NCBI RefSeq assembly: GCF_028596025.1
Contig: NZ_CP117167.1
Location: 3,472,001 to 3,536,000, forward strand
Source of the DNA: Mucilaginibacter jinjuensis
Lineage (GTDB): Bacteria; Bacteroidota; Bacteroidia; Sphingobacteriales; Sphingobacteriaceae
Reading direction: 5' to 3'
DNA length: 64,000 nucleotides
Position numbers and translations under genes: made by a program. Positions within the stretch are counted from its first letter, which is position 1. Every line of letters begins with the position of its first letter. This document shows, piece by piece, positions 1 to 10,011 of the stretch. The notes beneath the pieces were generated by a model that searched no databases, was not told the origin of the DNA, and saw nothing but the letters and a program-made list of their open reading frames with translations.

Positions 1-1636
1 TGTTACGTAAAGCAATCATTTTGGTGAAGCCATAAAAATAGCTATTGGCCTGCCCAGGTGCGCGTAACGAATAACGCTCAACTTCCTGTTGTGCAAACGC
101 ACGCGATTGTACTACATCCTTCATCAATATATCCAGCGCCTGTTGCTGTGTAACAGTACCGGCTTGCAATTCCGGATCTAAAAATGCACGAGCAGCACGT
201 AACAAGCGATAATCTAACGATACTAGTTGACCCTCTAAAGGCATATAAGGGCGTGTAATATACTCAGCATATAAGCTCCAACCTTCTGCGTTGGTTGAGT
301 TGAAAGCATAAAGGGCACGTGCTTTAGATACGCCCTCTTCTACCATTTTATCAAATTGTAATTCATGGCCCGGGCGTGCTTCGTGTGCTATGATGGTCCA
401 CGATGCAGCATCGAAAGTAAAATCATCAAACTTGGCAGTTTCCTTTTCGCCAGGTGCAGGCGGCATATTTAAAGGCAATACAAATACACCGCGCTGGCCT
501 GTATTATTTAAAAATGGCGGAGGTACCATGTGTGGTGCAGGGCCTTGTGCTGTTTCGGCAGCTGTAGCCAAACGTATAATAGCCGGGCGATTTGGCAGGG
601 TTACCAATTGGTGTTCGCGAATAATACCTTCAATATCTTTTAAATGGCGTTCATATAGAGGGATAATAGAATCGCCATGGATCTGCTCTTTTTTAAGTTC
701 ACGAATTACATCCCGGTAATCGCTCGATGGCAGGTGGCGTTGTTTGGCAACTTCCTCGGCAATTGGTTTCATCTGGTTTTGTATATCGATAAAAGCTGCA
801 TGGGCCATTTTGGCCAAATCTGCAGGCGCAATATCAACACCATAGCCTTCCAGGTTAAGTTTATATTCTTCGGCGGGTAAACGGAAATCTGTACGGGCTT
901 TGATTAATACATGCTCGCGTGTCCATTGGTCGTATGCTTCAACTTGTTTCTTCAACTCGGCATAAGGTTCTTCCCAACCGGTCAGCTTATATTTCTTGCA
1001 TAACTCGGGTATCCCGGCAATAATACTGGCATTGCGCGATAAGGCGACTTCCATTTGTTGCTTGCCCGGATAAATCATATTTGGTTTGGCAATTTGCTGT
1101 GCTACACGCTCTTGAAGTATAGCAGTTATTGGCCTGTATCCTTTCTCTAATCCTGCATACTTGCGGATACGCATTACCGCAGCTGCATGGCGTGCTTCGG
1201 GTGTCTGGTCGTCAAGCAAAATATCTAAGCCGTTATAAATACTTTCGGCAGCATTCATAAACGGAACTTCTTTCTGCATCTCAAAATCCTGCTGGCGAAA
1301 TCCTAATTTCAGGTGACCGATCAAGATCTTTAAATCTTGCGCAACAGGGGCAGATGTTTCTGTTTTTAAGGCGGCTGTATATTCAGCTACTAAAGCTTCT
1401 TCATCCTTCCTCTCCGCTAATTGATTAGCCAATGTGGGCACAGATATATTAGTATCATACTCGGCCAAACCTTGTGATGACCCATACTCGGGCGAATATT
1501 TTTTATCCAGATCAATCAATTTTTGAGTGTACTGATCTGATTTGGCTACCCAGGCTTTAGGTTGTAGCCTGGCAGTTAATGGAGCAATACACAGAGCAAC
1601 TAAGGTAGCTGTGCAGAGAATAGAATTTCTTTTCAT
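1..1636 (-). CDS. DUF885 family protein, putative metallopeptidase (partial, C-terminus off window)
   Basis: The frame is open from an ATG at 1636 to the window edge (about 545 codons) with no stop, so the C-terminus is missing. The N-terminus (MKRNSILCTATLVALCIAPL) is a signal peptide, so the protein is probably exported. Residues 418-424 read HEARPGH, the histidine-rich motif typical of DUF885 proteins, and a downstream GWSLYAEY segment supplies a possible glutamate ligand. DUF885 members are usually described as secreted zinc-peptidase-like proteins; the substrate is unknown. Divergent from the outer-membrane protein gene at 1924. Assignment to the family is firm; peptidase activity is inferred from the motif. 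Confidence 0.85.
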   Translation of the reverse strand, partial: MKRNSILCTATLVALCIAPLTARLQPKAWVAKSDQYTQKLIDLDKKYSPEYGSSQGLAEYDTNISVPTLANQLAERKDEEALVAEYTAALKTETSAPVAQDLKILIGHLKLGFRQQDFEMQKEVPFMNAAESIYNGLDILLDDQTPEARHAAAVMRIRKYAGLEKGYRPITAILQERVAQQIAKPNMIYPGKQQMEVALSRNASIIAGIPELCKKYKLTGWEEPYAELKKQVEAYDQWTREHVLIKARTDFRLPAEEYKLNLEGYGVDIAPADLAKMAHAAFIDIQNQMKPIAEEVAKQRHLPSSDYRDVIRELKKEQIHGDSIIPLYERHLKDIEGIIREHQLVTLPNRPAIIRLATAAETAQGPAPHMVPPPFLNNTGQRGVFVLPLNMPPAPGEKETAKFDDFTFDAASWTIIAHEARPGHELQFDKMVEEGVSKARALYAFNSTNAEGWSLYAEYITRPYMPLEGQLVSLDYRLLRAARAFLDPELQAGTVTQQQALDILMKDVVQSRAFAQQEVERYSLRAPGQANSYFYGFTKMIALRN

Positions 1637-1923
1637 CAGGAAAAATTTATTATGCAACTAAGATATGTTTATTACTTAAAAGTTACAGCAATCACCATTA
1701 TTCGGTAAATATTTGAAGATTAGCGTATCTAACAAATCTCTTATTGCGTTAGTCGAGACACATCGGTAATACTACATTAAAGCCTTGTTAGTAAGTTATA
1801 TATGTTAAAAAGTGTGAAATACCTTTCATTTTAGTTTAAAACCTGCCTCTATTTGGCAGATTTAACTAATTTTGATTCGGAAATATAATGTAATAATAAA
1901 ATAGTCCCGTCGTTAAGTTTCAC

Positions 1924-2676
1924 ATGAAAAAACTCATACTATCACTACCCCTACTTTGCTGTACACTTTTTGTTTTTAACGCAAAAGCACAAGATACTCA
2001 AGATAAACCAAGCAATTATTTAAGTATATCCGGCGGCCTTTCGGCACCAATGGCCAGTTTTAAACAAGCTGATTACGGTGCAACTGGTGGCGGTGCAAAC
2101 AACAAAGCAGGTTTTGCCAAAAAAGGTGTGATGTATGATTTTGAAGGCGGTTTCTATCTTCATAAAAACTGGGGCTTTGCAGTATCATTAACCTACCAGG
2201 ATCAGGGCCGTTTAAATGAAAATGATGTTACCAATTTATCAAACGGTTACCGTGTTGATGGTAACGCTTATACATCTACCGTTACAGCAAGCAAACGTTA
2301 CAGCAGTTTCGGTTTAATGGTTGGCCCGCAGTATAACCACAATTTGGGCAGTAAATTTATTATTGATGGCCGCATTGTTGGTGGTGTAATAAAAAGTTTC
2401 TCAACCCCAGAGATAGTTACCGTTTTAGATAACTATGCAGGTACACAAACAGCTACGTTTACCCAATATAGCTCAAAATCATTTGCGCTTGCTTACGGTG
2501 CAAGCCTTGCCTTAACCTGGAAATTATCTGAAGGTGTTGGTTTAGTATTACGAGAAAATTATCTGGATACCCCAACCGGTTTCAATATTAAAAATGATGC
2601 CCATGAGGGCCGTTATGTAAGCCATCAGGAAATGCAAGTGTATCAAACCAGCTTAGGTCTGCGTTTTGCACTATAG
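1924..2676 (+). CDS. Outer-membrane beta-barrel protein
   Basis: 250 residues with a clear signal peptide ending near NAKAQD. The mature part is rich in alternating hydrophobic/aromatic strands with Gly and Asn turns and ends in an aromatic-containing strand (LGLRFAL), as outer-membrane barrels do. It probably belongs to the OmpA-like/PorT-like eight-stranded barrel group of Bacteroidota. The ligand or role is not visible. Transcribed alone; a strong bidirectional hairpin follows at 2693. The barrel call rests on sequence character, not on a specific motif. Confidence 0.65.
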   Translation: MKKLILSLPLLCCTLFVFNAKAQDTQDKPSNYLSISGGLSAPMASFKQADYGATGGGANNKAGFAKKGVMYDFEGGFYLHKNWGFAVSLTYQDQGRLNENDVTNLSNGYRVDGNAYTSTVTASKRYSSFGLMVGPQYNHNLGSKFIIDGRIVGGVIKSFSTPEIVTVLDNYAGTQTATFTQYSSKSFALAYGASLALTWKLSEGVGLVLRENYLDTPTGFNIKNDAHEGRYVSHQEMQVYQTSLGLRFAL

Positions 2677-2692
2677 TTTGCATAAACAATAT

Positions 2693-2739
2693 AAAAGAAG
2701 AAAGCCTCCTGATAATTTATCAGCAGGCTTTCTTCTTTT
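2693..2739. terminator. Bidirectional rho-independent terminator
   Basis: Long inverted repeat (AAAAGAAGAAAGCCT against AGGCTTTCTTCTTTT) between two convergent genes, A-rich on one side and T-rich on the other, so it can serve both strands. Confidence 0.8.
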
Positions 2740-2752
2740 ATAAACCTATCTG

Positions 2753-3043
2753 TTATAGATTGTTAATGGTTTCCTGCTCCTTAAGGGCAGCAATATTATT
2801 CTTGTTGTTAAACTCATCGGCCTGGCCGGCAAAATATTCAAGTATTGCTGCAATGCTATCCAGGTTATCTGACACGCGCTGGTGCATATCCGGTAAATCT
2901 TTATCAAGCCTTTTATCGCCAAGATCGATATTATCGACCTCAATTTTGGCCAGTTTTTGAATGATGGCTTGTTGACTATTTTTTAAGTCTTCTAATTCGT
3001 GGACAATCTTTTCCATCAAATCAAATTTCCTTATCTTATCCAT
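2753..3043 (-). CDS. Small hypothetical coiled-coil-like protein
   Basis: 96 residues, highly charged, with no signal peptide and no membrane segment. The heptad-like pattern (EKIVHELEDLKNSQQAIIQK) suggests a helical, possibly coiled-coil protein. I do not recognise a family. It is separated by 80 bases from the MFS gene upstream and could be co-transcribed with it. The opposite-strand and shifted-frame ORFs here are shadows. Confidence 0.6.
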   Translation of the reverse strand: MDKIRKFDLMEKIVHELEDLKNSQQAIIQKLAKIEVDNIDLGDKRLDKDLPDMHQRVSDNLDSIAAILEYFAGQADEFNNKNNIAALKEQETINNL

Positions 3044-3123
3044 AGTTGTTTTATTTTAAGTTAATAAACTCTTCATAAAACCAACAGGGTTAATCTATAA
3101 TTGTTTCGATTGGCTGGAATCCC

Positions 3124-4284
3124 CTACTCGCCTTCCTTAATTTTCGATACCATCCATATCACAATACTACCCATCATTGCAATCACAGCAAAGGAGAACC
3201 TGATACCCGCTGCTTCGGCAATAAAGCCAACCATTGGCGGCACTATTAAAAAGCCCAGATAACTGATTGTTGAAATAGAGGCTAACGCACGGGCGCTACT
3301 CATACTGGTTGATTTACTCGCGAGGCTATAGATGAGCGGAACGATGCACGACACGCCTAAACCCGTAAATATAAACCCAATGATGGCCGGTACAGTATAT
3401 GGCAATAACACAGCAATTAACAAACCTGTGCTGATTAGTATACCACTATAAAACAATATCCTTTTAATACCAATCCGGCTAACCAGTTTATCGCCCAGAA
3501 AACGGCCCGACGTCATAGCCACCATATAAAATACAAACGCTGCTGTTGCAGTAGGTTTTGAACTATGCACTGCTTTTTCGAAATAAATACCGCTCCAATC
3601 GTACATGGTATTTTCACAAGCCATACTTACAAAGGCAATCACCGAAAACTTGATCAGAAATTTATCGGGCAATGAGAACACAGGTTTCCGCTCCTGAATT
3701 TTCACCACAGGCTCATATAATGTGTTAGAGAATGCAAATAATGATAATGCCATCATGCTTACACCTACAATAGGTAAATGCCAGTTGGTGGCCACGTTAA
3801 AGCTCACCATAATATAACCGAGCGCAGCACCTGCAAAACCTGCGATGCTCCATATACCATGAAAAGTGGTGATGATTGATTTATCGTACAGCTTTTGTAC
3901 ACTTACAGCCTGTGCATTGGTACTTAAATTAAACAGGTTACGTGCCGATCCAAAGCCGAAGAGTATAATTACCAATTGCCAGGGTGCCGCGGCAAATCCT
4001 ACAAAACATAGCATCAGGTTAAATGACAATGCGCCCAAAAGCATAATAGCCCGGCTGCTGTACTTGCCCAATAAATAATTAGTTAAGGGCATGGTTAGCA
4101 TTAAACCAACAGGTAATGCAAATAAAATAGCACCTAGTTGGGCTTCGTTTAAATGTAAATTATGTTTTATTGTAGGTATGCGTGCAGCCCAGGCCGAGTA
4201 ACTGAAACCTGAAATAAAAAAGAAAATGGCGTTGGCTATCCGAATGTTGCGTGGCGAAGTACCAATAGTACGTATATGAGACAT
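3124..4284 (-). CDS. MFS transporter
   Basis: Twelve hydrophobic segments over 386 residues with the layout of a major facilitator: an N-terminal half starting FFISGFSYSAWAARIPTI, a central charged loop (VVKIQERKP) and a second six-helix half. Members with this N-terminus resemble the YbjJ/fucose-permease-like MFS group; the substrate cannot be read from the sequence. The frame extends upstream to a TTG at 4320, but I chose the ATG at 4284 (MSHIRTIG) because that TTG coincides with the -33 box of a good promoter whose -7 box lies just before this ATG. Confidence 0.85.
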   Translation of the reverse strand: MSHIRTIGTSPRNIRIANAIFFFISGFSYSAWAARIPTIKHNLHLNEAQLGAILFALPVGLMLTMPLTNYLLGKYSSRAIMLLGALSFNLMLCFVGFAAAPWQLVIILFGFGSARNLFNLSTNAQAVSVQKLYDKSIITTFHGIWSIAGFAGAALGYIMVSFNVATNWHLPIVGVSMMALSLFAFSNTLYEPVVKIQERKPVFSLPDKFLIKFSVIAFVSMACENTMYDWSGIYFEKAVHSSKPTATAAFVFYMVAMTSGRFLGDKLVSRIGIKRILFYSGILISTGLLIAVLLPYTVPAIIGFIFTGLGVSCIVPLIYSLASKSTSMSSARALASISTISYLGFLIVPPMVGFIAEAAGIRFSFAVIAMMGSIVIWMVSKIKEGE

Positions 4285-4290
4285 TTGCCG

Positions 4291-4320
4291 CAAAATTAAC
4301 GTATATTTAATATTTAACAA
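4291..4320 (-). promoter_or_regulatory. Bacteroidota-type promoter (-33 TTG, -7 TAATTTTG) of the MFS gene
   Basis: On the minus strand TTG (4320-4318), 19 bases, then TAATTTTG (4298-4291), an exact fit to the TTG-N19-TAnnTTTG consensus of Bacteroidota housekeeping promoters. The ATG at 4284 begins six bases after the -7 box, so the message would have almost no leader. Confidence 0.55.
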
Positions 4321-4591
4321 TCAGGCAATTACACAATAAAATCATTTTGTAAAATCTGCCAGATAGGTTTTCACGTATTTGATGCCAATGCCTAAACCGA
4401 ATTTTAATTGGTTTAAATAGATCCGGTTTTCTTAATAGATAAGTAGTTTTTCAATAAAGGAAAAATTAAAAACCTATATATTAAGAATCGCCATTGTTGA
4501 GCTTTATTTATAATTGAAATTATTAAATTAAGGGCTCGATGATTTTCTGCGGATATTTATGCCCTGTTAATTTTCACAACTTGCTCTCTTT

Positions 4592-6661
4592 ATGAAGTTA
4601 CTCTGCCTAAAAGCAATTCGTTCGATTAATCAATTTAAATTTACAACAGTCACCTTCATTCTTATATTTTTAACTTCATCCTGCGTTAAACAAACTAACA
4701 CCTCATATAATAAGCTAAAAAAAGATTTTCAAACGGTAGACAGCCTGTTTGTTGCCGGTAAGCAAGACAGCGCCTTAAAACTTACAGAGCAGCTTCGCCC
4801 GCAAATAGCTTCAGATAACCCAGTAATCACCACTTATTATTTTATAAAAGCAAATCATAACGATGATGGAACTTTTAGCGGCACCCATTCTGCAAAAATG
4901 AACCTGTATGCCGATAGCGCAATTGCTTTTTTCAAGAACGAATCGCGGATAAAAGAATATCCAAACGAATATTTTCAGGCTGTGCTACTTAAAGGCGATG
5001 CTTGTATGAGAGCAAAAAAATACATTGCTGCCCTCGATTACTACAACAAAGGAAAAAAAGTATTAGCCGATGGCAGTTGCGATGATGGAAACCTTGCGCA
5101 AAAGATGGCTTACATTTATTTTAGCCAGAAAAAGTATAAGCTTGCCGCGAAGTACTGGGCCGAAGGTGGTAGCAAATTACTGCATTGCGTAGATAAATAC
5201 ACACCGCAACGCTTGTTTTTTATGCGCCAGGGAGCTTTTAGCAATGCCGGATTCGCTTATTTTAAAGCGGGGATTAATGATAGCGCGCAATATTACTTTA
5301 TTGAAGACCTGAAACTGATTGCTAAAGCAGAGGAGAGTAAACTGGTTGGCAATATGTACATAAACGGCGCAAGAGAAGTTGTGTATGATAACCTTGCGGG
5401 CCTGAACATGAGAAAGGGTAATTGGACTTTAGCCAGGCAATATCTCGACTCGTGTTTTGCCATACCTGTGAAAGAAGTTGATGGATTGCATATTCCTCCT
5501 TACATTAAACTGGCTGAGCTCAGCATACAATCTGGCGATTATAAAAAGGCCGAAGAGGCATTTAGCCATGCACGTGCGTTGCTAAACCTGTACTATAAAG
5601 ATAATCCCGATTTGAACCTTGAATGGAACCACCAATATGCAGCTTACCTTTTCAAGATACAGAAACCTATTGATGCCTATAAATATCAGGAAGATTATAT
5701 CAGGATAAAGGATTCAATTAATACTACTTCGGCTAGCCTGTATCAATTAGATGTAGAGCGTGAACTGAATACTTTAAATCAGCGGCAATCATTTTCAGAT
5801 CTGCAACGCAGAAATCAATCGAAAAAAATATACCTCACCGGCATAGGCGTTATAGTAGTTTTAACTTTGGTGATTATGGTTATGATGATACGTAATCTGA
5901 AAAAAACACAACGTAACCATAAGAATGCCACTATCCATAATCAACAACTGCATGTAACGCTCGACGAGTTGGAACGCGTAAATAAAAACTACATCCGTAT
6001 TATGCGGGTTATGGCGCACGATCTGCGAAACCCTTTATCGGGCATGACAGGCCTGGCCACCATGCTTTTGGGCGAAGACGAGTTTTCGGAAGAAAGCCGC
6101 CACATGCTGAAGCTGATTGAGACCACAGGGATCTACTCTATGGAAATGATTAGTGAGCTGTTAAAGTCGGGCCTTGCCGATGAAAGCGAAGTTATAGAAA
6201 AGCAGAATCTCGACTTAAGGGCGCTCCTATACGATTCGGTTGAACTATTGCAGTTTAAGGCTAAAGAAAAAGGCCAGGAAATAACTTTCAATGGTGGCGA
6301 CTCTCCTATTGTGGCCAACGTAAACCACGAAAAAATATGGCGTGTGTTTAACAACCTCATCGTAAATGCCATTAAGTTTAGTCATGAAGGTGGTGCTATT
6401 AATGTAACTATACAGCAAGAAGGTGCAGACGTGCTTATTGCTGTTGAAGATAGCGGCATTGGCATCCCTGATAAAGAAAGTGATAGTATTTTTGAGATGT
6501 TTACCCCAGCCAAAAAATTTGGAACCAATGGCGAGCAGCCATTCGGTTTAGGGCTGTCCATTTCCAAACGGATCATTGAAAGACATAATGGCCGTATATG
6601 GTTTAAAAGCCAGGTGGGTATGGGGACTACGTTTTATATTTCGCTGCCAATTGCCTCTTAA
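4592..6661 (+). CDS. TPR-containing sensor histidine kinase (orphan)
   Basis: 689 residues. The N-terminus has a signal with a lipobox-like end (LTSSC, Cys31), then about 350 residues of TPR-like helices (AEEAFSHARALLNLYY), one membrane segment near 410-432 (GIGVIVVLTLVIMVMMI), a coiled coil, a HisKA domain with phospho-acceptor His476 (MAHDLRNPLSG) and a HATPase_c domain with DSGIGIP and FGLGLSI boxes. It senses periplasmic or envelope signals and autophosphorylates in the cytoplasm. No response regulator lies next to it, so its partner is elsewhere. The following ABC permease gene is 140 bases away and may be separately transcribed. Confidence 0.9.
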   Translation: MKLLCLKAIRSINQFKFTTVTFILIFLTSSCVKQTNTSYNKLKKDFQTVDSLFVAGKQDSALKLTEQLRPQIASDNPVITTYYFIKANHNDDGTFSGTHSAKMNLYADSAIAFFKNESRIKEYPNEYFQAVLLKGDACMRAKKYIAALDYYNKGKKVLADGSCDDGNLAQKMAYIYFSQKKYKLAAKYWAEGGSKLLHCVDKYTPQRLFFMRQGAFSNAGFAYFKAGINDSAQYYFIEDLKLIAKAEESKLVGNMYINGAREVVYDNLAGLNMRKGNWTLARQYLDSCFAIPVKEVDGLHIPPYIKLAELSIQSGDYKKAEEAFSHARALLNLYYKDNPDLNLEWNHQYAAYLFKIQKPIDAYKYQEDYIRIKDSINTTSASLYQLDVERELNTLNQRQSFSDLQRRNQSKKIYLTGIGVIVVLTLVIMVMMIRNLKKTQRNHKNATIHNQQLHVTLDELERVNKNYIRIMRVMAHDLRNPLSGMTGLATMLLGEDEFSEESRHMLKLIETTGIYSMEMISELLKSGLADESEVIEKQNLDLRALLYDSVELLQFKAKEKGQEITFNGGDSPIVANVNHEKIWRVFNNLIVNAIKFSHEGGAINVTIQQEGADVLIAVEDSGIGIPDKESDSIFEMFTPAKKFGTNGEQPFGLGLSISKRIIERHNGRIWFKSQVGMGTTFYISLPIAS

Positions 6662-6801
6662 CAATCTTGTAATACTATCGTACGTAAGATGTTCGTTTTC
6701 GTACAGTTTAACATTCGTTTAAATTCATAATAATCTAAAAATCAACCAATTGAAATACTGGCACAACTTTGCTCTTTAATTAGATACAAGGCCAGCCCAT
6801 C

Positions 6802-9159
6802 ATGATCAAAAATTACTTCAAAATTGCCTGGAGAAACATCCGGAATAAACCAGGTTTCTCATTCATTAACATAACCGGTTTAGCAGTTGGTATGGCAGGT
6901 GCTATACTCATTTTTGCATGGATACAAAATGAATATAGCTATGACGACTTCCACGTTAATAAGAACACGCTTTACAAAGTTTGGAACCGTACCATCAGTA
7001 AAGAATATGCAGGGTGTTGGGATGTAACCGCCGGGCCTGTAGCTAAAGCTTTAAAGGACGATTATGCCGAGGTTAAATATTCGAGCCGTATTTATTGGAC
7101 CACCGAACGCTTATTTAGTTATGGTGATAAAAGCTTTAAGGCTAAAGGAAATGATGTCGACAAGCCATTTCTTAGCATGTTTACCTTTCCGCTGTTAAAA
7201 GGCAGCCAGGATCATTTGCTTGACGATGTAAACAGCCTTGTTTTAACCCAAAAGTTAGCGCGCAAACTATTTGGAGACACAGACCCAATCAATAAACTGG
7301 TAAAAATCAACAATAAAGATACTTACAAAGTAACAGGCGTTTTAAAAGACCTGCCCAATAATACACAATTCGATTTTGACTACCTGGTATCGATAGAGGC
7401 CAACCCCTATCTTAAATATGATAATTCATGGAATAGCAACAGCTATAATACCTATGTGCAATTACAGCCCAATGCCAACATTAATAGTGTAAATAATAAA
7501 ATTAAAGGGCTATTACTTAAACACGACCCTAAAATTAACACGGAGCTATTTCTACATCCACTCAGCAAATGGCGTTTATATTCAAATTTCGAGAATGGTA
7601 AACAGGCAGGTGGCCGCATACAAATTGTGCATTTGTTAATGACAATTGCACTAATCATCTTATTGATTGCCTGCATTAATTTTATGAATTTAAGCACAGC
7701 GCAAAGCCAAAAGAGGGCGCGTGAAGTGGGCGTGCGTAAGGTAATTGGTGCTACCAGAGGTGTTTTAATTAATCAATTTTTAAGTGAATCATTGGTTATT
7801 ACGTTAATAGCCGGTGTTATTGCTATAATATTGGTTGAGACTTGCTTGCCTTCATTTAACCAGCTAACAGAAAAGAACTTGTTTATTAACTATGCCGATC
7901 CTTTATTCTGGCTGTCGTTTATTGGTTTTATGTTTTTTACAGGTTTGCTTGCAGGTAGTTATCCGGCATTTATGCTTTCATCATTTAAACCGGTTAAAGT
8001 ATTAAAGGGCACTATTACAATTGCACGTAATGGTTTTAACCTACGCAAAGTATTGGTTGTTGTTCAGTTCGCTGTTGCAATTTTGTTAGTAATATCAACC
8101 ATAATTATTTACAGACAAATAAAGTTTGCTCAGAGTCGCGATACGGGATATAATATCAACAACCTGGTTGAAGTGCCAATTGAGGGTGATATCAGGAAAA
8201 ATTACGACCTGATAAAAGACGAAATGATTAACCGTGGCATCGCATCTTCGGTATGTAAAACAAGCTTAAGTGTAACCACCGATGGACGAACCGCTTCTGG
8301 CTATGGCTGGGAAGGAACCAATAAAGATCAACAAAATGTGTTATTCTCTATCGTTGGTACTGCAGGCAATTTTATTAATACCATGCGCATGAAATTGATA
8401 GATGGCCGCGACATCGACCTTGTAACGCATCCTGCGGATACGGCTTCATGCCTGCTCAATGAGGCTGCTGTGAAACAAATGGGGATTAAAAACCCTGTAG
8501 GGAAATTTATTCGCAATGGTGCTATTAACACTTTAATTGTTGGGGTATTTAAAGATTTCATTATCCGCTCGCCCTATGTTAATACAGGACCAATGATGGT
8601 AATTGGCTCAAAACAATGGGCTTATAATACATTGATTAGATTAAACCCGCGATCGGGAACGGCAAAAGATTTACAAGTGGCAGAACAAATATTTAAGAAA
8701 TACAATCCAGCTTACCCATTCACGTATAATTTTGTTGATAAGGAATACGAGCAGAAATTTAATGACGAACAAAAAACAGGCAAACTATCGTCCATCTTTG
8801 CAGGCTTAACCATCTTTATTTCATGCCTGGGCCTTTTCGGCATGGCAGCTTACATGGCCGAAAACAGATCGAAAGAGATTGGGATCCGTAAAGTTTTGGG
8901 TGCCAGTGTTGCCGGTATCACCCAAATGCTTACCCGCGAATTTGTGAGCCTGGTACTAATTGCCATTGTAATAGCCACACCTGTAGCATGGTATGCCATG
9001 AATAAATGGCTGCAAAATTTTAACTATCGTATACAAATTGGTTGGGTAACCTTTGCTATTGCGGGACTGGTGGCTATTATTATTGCCGTATTAACCGTAA
9101 GTTTTCAATCTGTTAAAGCAGCATTGGCAAATCCGGTTAATAGTATTAAAGCTGAATAA
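6802..9159 (+). CDS. ABC transporter permease, FtsX/MacB type
   Basis: 785 residues with the typical Bacteroidota layout: N-terminal membrane helix after MIKNYFKIAWRNIRNKPGFS, a periplasmic MacB_PCD domain (about 50-260), FtsX domain 1 (about 280-400), a second cytoplasmic re-entry and helix (VVQFAVAILLVI), a second periplasmic domain and a C-terminal FtsX domain with SKEIGIRKVLGAS. Such proteins are duplicated-module permeases that work with a separate LolD/MacB-like ATPase, often in export of peptides or drugs. No ATPase gene is present here. The substrate is unknown. Confidence 0.88.
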   Translation: MIKNYFKIAWRNIRNKPGFSFINITGLAVGMAGAILIFAWIQNEYSYDDFHVNKNTLYKVWNRTISKEYAGCWDVTAGPVAKALKDDYAEVKYSSRIYWTTERLFSYGDKSFKAKGNDVDKPFLSMFTFPLLKGSQDHLLDDVNSLVLTQKLARKLFGDTDPINKLVKINNKDTYKVTGVLKDLPNNTQFDFDYLVSIEANPYLKYDNSWNSNSYNTYVQLQPNANINSVNNKIKGLLLKHDPKINTELFLHPLSKWRLYSNFENGKQAGGRIQIVHLLMTIALIILLIACINFMNLSTAQSQKRAREVGVRKVIGATRGVLINQFLSESLVITLIAGVIAIILVETCLPSFNQLTEKNLFINYADPLFWLSFIGFMFFTGLLAGSYPAFMLSSFKPVKVLKGTITIARNGFNLRKVLVVVQFAVAILLVISTIIIYRQIKFAQSRDTGYNINNLVEVPIEGDIRKNYDLIKDEMINRGIASSVCKTSLSVTTDGRTASGYGWEGTNKDQQNVLFSIVGTAGNFINTMRMKLIDGRDIDLVTHPADTASCLLNEAAVKQMGIKNPVGKFIRNGAINTLIVGVFKDFIIRSPYVNTGPMMVIGSKQWAYNTLIRLNPRSGTAKDLQVAEQIFKKYNPAYPFTYNFVDKEYEQKFNDEQKTGKLSSIFAGLTIFISCLGLFGMAAYMAENRSKEIGIRKVLGASVAGITQMLTREFVSLVLIAIVIATPVAWYAMNKWLQNFNYRIQIGWVTFAIAGLVAIIIAVLTVSFQSVKAALANPVNSIKAE

Positions 9160-9164
9160 TTTGA

Positions 9165-9986
9165 CTATTCGTGCAAAACCAGTATAGCTTTTACAGAACG
9201 GTTCATTACCTGGTTTACTGTACTACGGGTAAATAACCGGTATACAATGTTGTGGTGGTGTTTTACCAAACAGATCATATCGGTTTCATGCGTAGTAATA
9301 AAATCCATTATACCGTTTAACGGGCTGCTGCTGTTAATGTAATTAAACTCCAATTCGGTATGCTGAATCAGGTCTTTAAGTTTAGTTTCACCGGCTTCAA
9401 GCAGTTTGGGATCAAGATTTTCGTCGATATATAATACCCGCAGTTTTTCAGATCCAAATGCCTTAACCATCTCGTTGAGCGCGTTAATATCTTCGGCAGA
9501 TAAACGGGTTTCATAATCGGTAGCCAGCGTAATTACCGGGAACTTAGAAAATTTACTTTCGAGTGGGATAACCAGCGTAGGTATTTTAACCTTGGTTACC
9601 ATCATGCTGGTATTACTGCCCACAATGCCGGTTATACCTGTTGCACCGGTAATACCCATTACCAATAACACAACAGGGTGCTGCTTAATATAACGGGTTA
9701 TAACGGCCTTTAAAAAACCTACATCGCAAAGCGTTGTTACTTTAACATCTTTAAAGCGTTCTTCCTGGGCGCAATTATCTACCCAATCTGTAAGTGCTTG
9801 TCTTTTGTTGTTATAGTAATCCTCAATAAAAATAGCATTGTAGGTGCTATTGTTGATGCCTTCTGTAGGGTGTATGGCGTGTATGGCACAAACTTCCATG
9901 TGCAGTACCTTAGCCAGTTCCATAGCATATTTCATGGCATTGAGGGCACTGTTAGAGAAATCTGTAGCAACAAGTATCTTTTTCAT
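9165..9986 (-). CDS. Universal stress protein, tandem UspA domains
   Basis: 273 residues made of two UspA-like halves. The first half starts KKILVATDFSNSALNAM and keeps the nucleotide-binding pattern (MGITGATG...GS), so it may bind ATP. The second half (from about residue 150) starts ITLATDYETRLS and is more divergent, ending AILVL. Cytoplasmic stress-adaptation protein; the precise role is unknown. It lies 25 bases downstream of the phosphate transporter gene on the same strand, so the two are probably one operon. Confidence 0.88.
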   Translation of the reverse strand: MKKILVATDFSNSALNAMKYAMELAKVLHMEVCAIHAIHPTEGINNSTYNAIFIEDYYNNKRQALTDWVDNCAQEERFKDVKVTTLCDVGFLKAVITRYIKQHPVVLLVMGITGATGITGIVGSNTSMMVTKVKIPTLVIPLESKFSKFPVITLATDYETRLSAEDINALNEMVKAFGSEKLRVLYIDENLDPKLLEAGETKLKDLIQHTELEFNYINSSSPLNGIMDFITTHETDMICLVKHHHNIVYRLFTRSTVNQVMNRSVKAILVLHE

Positions 9987-10011
9987 CTTAAATAGGTTGA
10001 GGTAAAGTTTA

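Noticed and set aside
390..880. Two plus-strand ORFs (109 and 67 codons)
   Set aside because: They are antisense to the DUF885 gene, which has an uninterrupted frame with conserved motifs; the ORFs have no recognisable features.
1637..1923. tRNA or small RNA in the largest gene-free gap
   Set aside because: No cloverleaf or long hairpin; only a weak CTGCC/GGCAG stem at about 1845-1865 without a T tract.
6759..6773. Sigma-54 promoter before the ABC permease gene
   Set aside because: The GG and GC doublets are one base closer than sigma-54 requires, and the second similar box at 4575 lacks the GG; kept only as a low-interest observation.
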